Below are positions 58,150-64,000 of a stretch of DNA of 64,000 nt, piece after piece (position 1 is the first letter of the stretch; each line of letters begins with the position of its first letter). Under the pieces are notes generated by a model. That model saw only the letters and a list, made by a program, of their open reading frames with translations. It was not told the DNA's origin and did not search any database. This DNA is from Cystobasidiopsis lactophilus (Eukaryota > Basidiomycota > Agaricostilbomycetes > Agaricostilbales > Chionosphaeraceae): positions 1,736,001-1,800,000 of the forward strand of contig BCIO01000005.1 of the NCBI GenBank assembly GCA_001599975.1. Direction: 5' to 3'. The translations under genes were made by a program, and so were the position numbers.

Positions 58150-59425
58150 ATGTCAAGACGAAAGGAAGTTGCCGTTATTGCTTGCCCCTTCAGCGGTGGA
58201 CAGCCCAAGGGAGGGTGAGCGAGCTTTTCTCAGTCGAATTCCACGGGCGTCTGTTCAAGAAGAAGGAGACGCGCAGGGTCGACCAGGCCCCCATGGAGAT
58301 CGTCTCAGAGGCTTTCCTGGCCGAGCTGCAGGATCTCCAATACGCGGTCGACTTTCAGGGGCACAAACGCTTCGAGCAAGCCGTCTCCGCTTTGGAAGAG
58401 GACCCACCCATTGGCAAGCTCCTGCAGCCCAGATTGGTGTCTCGAGTGACCAAGGAGCTCGCGACCGTCGTCCAATCTCACCTGTCGGCCGGCCAGCTCG
58501 CGTTGACGCTGGGCGGCGATCACTCCTTGGCAATGGGCACCGTCAGCGGCACCCTGGCCGTCTACCCTGAAGCCTGCCTCATCTGGATTGATGCTCACTG
58601 CGACATCAACACACCCTCGACGACGCCCAGTGGAAACATGCACGGCGTGCCAGTCTCATTCCTCATGGGCTTGGAAGGCACCAACATTCCCGAGTTCAGC
58701 TGGGTCAAGCCTCTCCTCAAGGCCAACCGACTCGTCTACATTGGTCTGCGGGACGTGGATCCGGGCGAAAAGCTCATTCTCAAGCAGCAAGGTGCGCTTT
58801 TCCGTCTCGCCGCACACTTTAAAAAGCGCTTGAAAACGCGTCGCAACCAGGCATCAAGGCCTTTAGCATGCACGAGATTGACAAATATGGCATCGGAAAG
58901 GTGGTCGAGATGGCCCTGGACGCGGTCAACCCCCAGCGCGATCTGCCCATCCATCTCAGCTTCGACGTGGACGCTATGGATCCATGTTCGTCTCTTTGGC
59001 ATTCCTCTCTCTCCTTATATTAGACTCATATAGAAGTGCAGCGGTCGCCAAGGCTACTGGTACTCCCGTGCGAGGCGGCTTGACCTTTAGGGAAGGCCAC
59101 TACATCTGCGTAAGCTTGTCTCCATGATTTCAAAACCTCATGCCACAAGCTAAGTCTTTGAACAGGAGGCGGTCGCCGAAACTGGCAAATTGGTCTCCTT
59201 GGACATGATGGTATGTGCTCCAGCGAGTCGGAGGACCTCTATATGAAAGCCTTGCGCAGGAGGTCAACCCAACGCTTGGCGACTCTGCTGAAGTGGCGCA
59301 GACAGTCGCCATTGGGCGATCCCTTGTCCGGGCTGCCCTCGGTAAGCCCTTGTTTCTCTCTTGACCGAGTCAGGGAAAATTTTGATACCAGGTTTTCGAC
59401 TAACGCAGGCGAAACTCTTTTGTAG
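58150..59425 (+). CDS. Arginase
   Basis: Hydrolyses arginine to ornithine and urea; binuclear Mn enzyme. Starts MSRRKEVAVIACPFSGGQPK at 58150; a phase-2 intron (donor GTGAGC) joins KGG to VDQAPMEIVSEAFL. Manganese ligands: GGDHSLAMG (His), WIDAHCDINTP (Asp, His, Asp), LSFDVDAMDP (two Asp). Also SGNMHGVPVSFLMGL, FSMHEIDKYGI, ATGTPVRGGLTFREGHYICE, EAVAETGKLVSLDMM and EVNPTL. The usual DAHAD is DAHCD here (58590-58604), but the metal ligands stay. Ends RAALGETLL at 59425. Five or so introns. No mitochondrial signal. Convergent with the next gene, stops only 8 bp apart. Confidence 0.95.
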
Positions 59426-59433
59426 ACCCGTCA

Positions 59434-60566
59434 TCATTGCATTATTTCGTCCATCAAAGCCAACGCTGTCTCAGAGCTGGCCACGAGGTCATGACCGCCG
59501 TACTTGAGAGCCGCAAAGATGACCTTGTTGCCCTGGTGGCCTTGGCCCCGTTTGATGACTCCGTTCGGTCCGAGGCTGGTATCTTTGAGATGCTCAATAG
59601 CCGAGGCGCTGGTGAGCACCGACCAGAGAACGTGCGAGTGGCTGTGTGGGATGACGCGATCGTCCTCTGCGCTGACAACCAAAACGGGAGCTCTGATGCG
59701 GTGGAGAATGGTGTCTGTGGCAAAATGTGTCTTCAGGTAGCCCATCAGGAATCGCTCAATGGGAGGCAAGTGTTTGAGGGGCTGCGCTTGTCCTGAGCTT
59801 GCGTGGCCGGCGAAGCATAAGAGAAACTCACAGCGAGAAGGGGCAAGACGTCAGCGAATTTGTAGGTGCTCAAAACAGCATCAATGGAGCTATAAGGAGC
59901 CAGCAAGACGACCGCTCTGGGTGAGATCCCCTCCAGCTGCAACTGGTTGCCCAACGCCGCCGCCACGCCACTGCCCAGACTGTTGCCTACAATTGCGATT
60001 TGGTGCGCCAGCAAGCCCTTGGAGATGCACCAGTCCCAAGCCGATCGAGCGTCTGCAAGGAGGCCGGCTTCTGTCGGGCGAACGTTCTCAGAATCCCCGA
60101 AACCGCGATACTCGACAGCCAGGACATTGTATCCTCGAGATGTCAAATGGCGGTCCAGCTCAAGTCGGCTTGGAGTAAGTCTGTTGCCAGCATTGCCATG
60201 CACGTAGACGACCGTTGGCTTATCGGACGACAAGAGGGCTTTGTCGAAGAGGTCGTCGGAGAAGCGAACCGGGTCCAAACCGTACTCCCGGGCGTAGGAT
60301 TGCGCTATGGGGGCCGAAAGCATTTGTGTTGCTCCAATGGTGACGCCGTCGGCCGTCGTGAGAAAGAATGCTCGCCAAGAGCCACAAGCAAACCCATATT
60401 TCTCGGGCTTGTCGTACGCGGCGTCAAAGGGCCAATTCAGCCAATTAACGTAGAGTGCCATAGTTTGGACCTGGGGCGTCGAGAGGGCGACGAGGATGCT
60501 GATCCAGGCCACGGGGATGAGGGCCAGAGGTAGAAAGCCATATTTCACAACTGGAGAGAGCGGCAT
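59434..60566 (-). CDS. ABHD12-like alpha/beta hydrolase
   Basis: Membrane-anchored serine hydrolase of the monoacylglycerol/lysophospholipid type. Starts MPLSPVVKYGFLPLALIPVA at 60566, with an N-terminal membrane segment. Then come YVNWLNWPF, KPTVVYVHGNAGNR, YNVLAVEYRGFGDS, IAIVGNSLGSGVAAALG (GxSxG, nucleophile Ser), ISPRAVVLLAPYSSI, then after an intron LPPIERFLMGYLKTHFATDT, VLVVSAEDDRVIPHSHS (catalytic Asp) and ALKYGGHDLVAS (catalytic His). Triad complete; one clear intron near 59825-59765. Ends LALMDEIMQ at 59434. Confidence 0.9.
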
Positions 60567-61136
60567 GGTGGTCGACAGCGACAGAATCTATTCCTGTCAG
60601 CGCTCTTGTGTCAAAAAATGTGTCCCTTTGACCGCGAGTGCTCGAAAAGACTTGCAGGCTTGGAGTCCGAAATCTAACGATGAGGCCTTGAACAGACGTC
60701 CTCGCTCCTTCGCCCGCTGCTCTGCGTACTGCTTTCGCGTCCACCTATGAATTCCTCAGCACTGCCGGCTGGCCGTCGAGGGTGTTGCGCCGTCGGTGGT
60801 CTTGGAGCAAGAATTCATTCGCCACCCTGACTTCGGTTGGCGTTGCTCGGCGACTTGTTGGTTTTGGCTTTCGATGTGTTAATGAAGCTCAGGTGACCGA
60901 AATGCTGCAGACGCGTCGCTTCTGAGCTTGTCGCGACATGCGGCGACCCCACCTTGCCCGCTCCGCCGCCTCTTGCAGCGTTGCCTTGGGTTGCCGACAT
61001 TTACCCATTCGCCAGCTCTCTGCTGTTGTCCGACCTCTACCAGCATCTCTTTGGAAAGAGGAGTTTGACCTTGCCTGCTTGATCTCGCCGTTGCTGCCCG
61101 TTTCTTGCCTTTCGAACTTGTCTCTCTCTCCACAAA
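60567..61136. promoter_or_regulatory. Divergent promoter region, ABHD12-like / SDR-C
   Basis: 570 bp with no conserved frame. The last 60 bp before 61137 are strongly pyrimidine-rich and end CACAAAATGG, a good start context. Confidence 0.4.
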
Positions 61137-62710
61137 ATGGCCGACTACACTCCCACCGCTACTCCCCATTTGGGCCGCTCCTACAGTCAGTTTCTGAACC
61201 TCAGATACTTTGTTGGCATTTGCTGAGTGTCCCCTTGCAGTCGTGGTATGTTCTTGTTCGCGCCAACATCAAGTGAGCGCTTAGGGACATCTTCCATTGG
61301 CCAGACCGGTGCCAGCAGCGGTATTGGTCAAGCCACTGCCTACATCCTCGCAAAAGAGGGCGCTGATATTGCGCTGTGGGACATCAACGAGGCCGCCTTG
61401 GCCGAGACCGTCAAGACCATCCAGGGCTTCAAACCGGCTGGCAAGGTCATCTCCGCCGTGTGCAACATTGCCAACCGCAAGGAGGTTGATGATGGTGTTG
61501 AGGCTGTTGTTAAGGCTTTTGGAAAGCTCGGTGAGTCTTGATAGATCTGAAGTTTGCCCTATCTGTCCAAGTCTGAAGTCGGTCATCAGACGGAGCTGCC
61601 AACGTTGCTGCCATGCCCCAGACTGGCGACTTCAAGATCGAGGACGTTGTTGATGAGGTGACAAGGCGCTTTTATCGTGACTGTCTTCGATACTCAAGGA
61701 GCGCGCAGGACTGGGACAAATTGATGGCCGTCAACATCGGCGGCATGCGCAACCTTTTCCGCGCTGAAGTGAAGCACTTGAAGGCTGGTGAGTACACAGT
61801 GCCTCTCTCAGCATCACATGTCAGAAGTCTGAAAGTGGCAATGTCAAGGTGGCTCCATCGCCAGTGTGGCGTCAGTCGCCGGTCTTTGGGTATGCTCTGT
61901 CTCTCATAGAAAGCCGTTGCTCCACGCTCATGCCTTTACCCCAGGGACAATGGTACGCCAGCGCTTACAGCGCGTCCAAGCATGCTGTGAGTTTGATCTT
62001 CGCACATTTCGATCCATTTATTCTGAAAAGCGTTTGCCTCTAGCTGGTCGGCATGACCAAGGTCTGTCTGTCTTCATAATCAATCGTAGCATCGAAACTA
62101 AGACAACGAGAGAGCAGGTCGCAGCGAAGGGTTCGTCATTGCCTCTGGCCTCATCTGATGCCATTTAAAGTGCTCAAACGCGACTTCAGACTACGGCCCG
62201 GCTGGCATTCGCTTCAACTGCGTTCGTGTTTTGATTATCGAACCGTTGACAATACACACCGGCTGATTGGGACTTCACAGATTGCTCCTGGCTCCGTGGA
62301 CACTCCCGTAGACCTCATTCCTTCCCGCCAGCATCTAACCCAATCTAACGTTCGACTTCCACAGATGTTGCGCGTCGGTCTGAAGGGCAAGAGCATTTCC
62401 GGTAAGCTTTGCCGAGGCCACCTCTGGACCGCTGGCTGAATTCCTATCCACCTCAAGATGTGGAAGGCATGTCCGCCCTCAAACGGCTCTGCTCTCCTGC
62501 CGAGCAAGCGCAGTAAGTAGCTCATTTATGACGCCACTACTGGGTTTGTGTCCTAAGGATTTGCCACTTCAAGTGTGCTCTCCTTCTTGCTCTCCCCTCT
62601 GTCCTCCTACGTGACGGGCACCACCTATGTCGTCGACGGCGGTAAGGCGTCCTTATCAATCTGCCTACGTGTCTCGCAGCTGATCCACTTGCACAGGCTT
62701 CCTCGCTTAA
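61137..62710 (+). CDS. Short-chain dehydrogenase/reductase C, about 15 exons
   Basis: Classical SDR, not a close copy of A/B. Starts MADYTPTATPHLGRSY at 61137. Exons 61137-61185, 61241-61245 (5 nt) and from 61305 join as Y-I-V-TGASSGIGQATAY, the cofactor motif. Then IALWDINEAAL (acidic end of strand 2, favours NAD), DGAANVA, VNIGGMRNLF, GGSIASVASVAGLW (catalytic Ser), GQWYASAYSASKHA (Tyr, Lys), LVGMTK (18-nt exon), VAAK (13-nt exon), DYGPAGIRFNC, IAPGSVDTP, MLRVGLKGKSIS, ALKRLCSPAEQA, VLSFLLSPLSSYVTG and VVDGGFLA-stop. Fourteen introns in 1.57 kb. All catalytic residues present; substrate unknown. Confidence 0.85.
61241..61245 (+). other. 5-nt microexon of SDR-C
   Basis: TCGTG lies between CCTTGCAG and GTATGT. 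It joins TAC A to ACC GGT as Y-I-V-T-G; skipping it shifts the frame just before the glycine motif. Confidence 0.75.
62044..62061 (+). other. 18-nt microexon of SDR-C
   Basis: Codes LVGMTK between GCCTCTAG and GTCTGT; follows the active-site helix (SASKHA), where SDRs conserve such a segment. Confidence 0.7.
62118..62130 (+). other. 13-nt microexon of SDR-C
   Basis: GTCGCAGCGAAGG between GAGCAG and GTTCGT codes VAAK plus the first base of Asp, giving VAAKDYGPAGIRFN, the normal SDR spacing. Skipping it shifts the frame. Confidence 0.68.
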
Positions 62711-62896
62711 GCTTGAAGGTCGCTGGGGGTAGACGCGACTGTGAAATTGAACGGCTTTTGAGCCCGTGCTTCATGCAAATCTGTAGTGCAGGCCTTTGAA
62801 GGCTGCTTTGAGTAGATTGAACGCCACCACCAGCCCGGGCAAAGCAAACGACCCCAAGGCTTAATTTTTTCTGTCCTCGCGCACCAAGAACAAAAG
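62711..62896. other. Spacer, SDR-C / eIF3h
   Basis: 186 bp; SDR-C 3' end and eIF3h promoter. Nothing else seen. Confidence 0.35.
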
Positions 62897-64000
62897 ATGG
62901 CCTCGTACTCGACAGCGTCTGCGATTGCGCTTGCCCGGGCCAAAGCCGAGGCAGCGAGCTCAGCGGCCAACACTGAGACCAAGAAGGCGGTCACCTCGAT
63001 CGTCGGCGAGTTCCAAGAGTCGCCCATCGAGAGCGTGCAGGTCGACGCTTTGGTGCGTTGCTTTGGTGCCCTCCAAGACCTCGCCATTCGGTCTGACGTC
63101 TTTCAACATGCACAGGTGGCTCTGAAAATTGTGCGCCACGCTCACCAAGCGGCGGCTGGGACGGCGTGCGCTGGCCAGCTGCTCGGCCTCGACACGGCCG
63201 GCGTCCTCGACGTCTCCGACTGCTTCGCCTTCCCGCCCAACCACATTTTTCCGGTCAACGACTCGTCAGACGACAGGGACCGGGACGCGGGGCGCAGAAA
63301 AGAGGACGCTTTTGACGCTGCCTCGCACAACGCCGCTACCTACACGGCCCAGTACCTCCCCCGGCTGGCTGAGCTCGGCTCGGACGGCAACGTCGTTGGC
63401 TTCTATGCGACCACCACCAATGGCCAAGTGAGCGGGTCCAACGGGTCGCTCATCGAGGCTTTGGCGAGATACCAGCTGGGCTCGACGGCCACTGAAGGGA
63501 CGACGGCCGTCTCAAAAATGCGCGCAAAGCTGCAGAGCGAGCGGAAGGGACCTGGTCGGGGTATTGCATTGGTCTATGGTGCGTGGCGTGGCCGTCCTCG
63601 ATCTTTTTGGGTCTGGACTAAGATTGCTGCTTGCTTGTTACCTACAGACGCCTCTTCCAGCACCTCAGAAACCATCTCCCTCCGCGCCTTCCGTCTGACT
63701 GACGCGTACTTGAACGTCCACAAGGCGGGCAAATTTGACTCTGCCAGGTTGGTGTACCTCCTTCTTTGATCTTTGGTTCTCTTGCTGAATCGTTCTGCCA
63801 ACAGCCTGGCGGAAAACCAAACAACGCCCTCCAACCTGTTGCACGAGTACCCAGTGACCATCAACCGGACTTCGCTGCTTTCCGCCTTCCTCACTTCTTT
63901 GGCCACTCCCACCGCCACCTCCCGCAGCGGCCAGCTCGCCGCGCCGTCCTTCAGCACCCTGTCCCTGCCTTCCAACCAGCCTCTTCAGCAACCCTTGCAA
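62897..64000 (+). CDS. Translation initiation factor eIF3 subunit h, 5' part, cut by window end
   Basis: MPN-domain subunit of eIF3. Starts MASYSTASAIALARAKAEAA at 62897. After a first exon ending VQVDAL and an intron with donor GTGCGT come VALKIVRHAHQAAAG, CAGQLLGLDTAGVLDVSDCF, FPPNHIFPVNDSSD, AQYLPRLAELGSDGNVVGFY, GIALVY, then after an intron ISLRAFRLTDAYLNVHKAGK, and further SLAENQTTPSNLLHEYPVTI. The LDVSDCFAFP strand and VVGFYATTTNGQV match the MPN fold, but the JAMM His-x-His and Asp are absent, as in all eIF3h. At least three introns before the window ends mid-gene. Confidence 0.92.

Overview
This is a eukaryotic nuclear window from a fungus, most likely a basidiomycete. The evidence is dense gene packing on both strands, moderately high GC, and almost every gene cut by many short introns (about 45-95 nt, mostly GT...AG with CTGAC/CTAAC-like branch sites). 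The gene set is fungal: Spc7/KNL1, Bcy1-type PKA regulator, Not3/5, a bem46-like hydrolase, a hybrid histidine kinase, a DUF7918-like protein and a mitochondrial transhydrogenase. I cannot fix the subphylum or species. No plasmid, phage, CRISPR, transposon, rRNA or tRNA signal was seen, and the window looks like ordinary core chromosome.

Layout. 1-324: 5' end of a catalase-peroxidase (minus). 674-3559: two tandem short-chain dehydrogenases (SDR-A, SDR-B; plus). 3676-9362: minus-strand block of a DUF7918-like protein, Prp19 and a CNBP/Gis2-type zinc-knuckle protein. 9502-11373: Nudix hydrolase (plus). 11629-16407: kinetochore protein Spc7/KNL1 and an unknown protein (minus). About 2 kb without a convincing gene follows, then a small secreted protein (18462-18993) and a PP2C phosphatase (19343-20930). 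21147-24885: Ste20/OSR1-like kinase and mitochondrial GatB (minus), divergent from Vms1 (24962-27008). 27420-29114: two unknown plus-strand genes. 29232-30629: bem46-like hydrolase, divergent from complex I 75-kDa subunit (30756-33400). 33520-42052: minus block of an ELO fatty-acid elongase, a Ser/Thr-rich secreted protein and a hybrid histidine kinase. 42323-44979: Not3/5. 45257-47978: two unknown proteins. 48352-52907: minus block of RPS25, PKA regulatory subunit and Cox15. 52940-53410: BolA-like. 53484-57708: transhydrogenase (minus). 58150-59425: arginase. 59434-60566: ABHD12-like hydrolase (minus). 61137-62710: SDR-C. 62897-64000: eIF3h, cut by the window edge.

Themes. Several genes serve mitochondria (GatB, complex I 75 kDa, Cox15, BolA, transhydrogenase, probably the PP2C), but they are scattered among unrelated housekeeping genes, so I read no pathway cluster. 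Many neighbours are head-to-head over 32-271 bp, so shared promoters are likely.

The most unusual feature is exon structure. Tiny exons (5, 10, 12, 13, 18 and 19 nt) have to be included to keep conserved motifs and reading frames intact. SDR-A and SDR-B share eight identical exon lengths, including a 5-nt exon completing the T-G of the cofactor motif and a 19-nt exon carrying the presumed catalytic serine. The unrelated SDR-C has its own 5-nt exon at nearly the same place. I found no convincing new biological system; the microexons are the most interesting thing to test.
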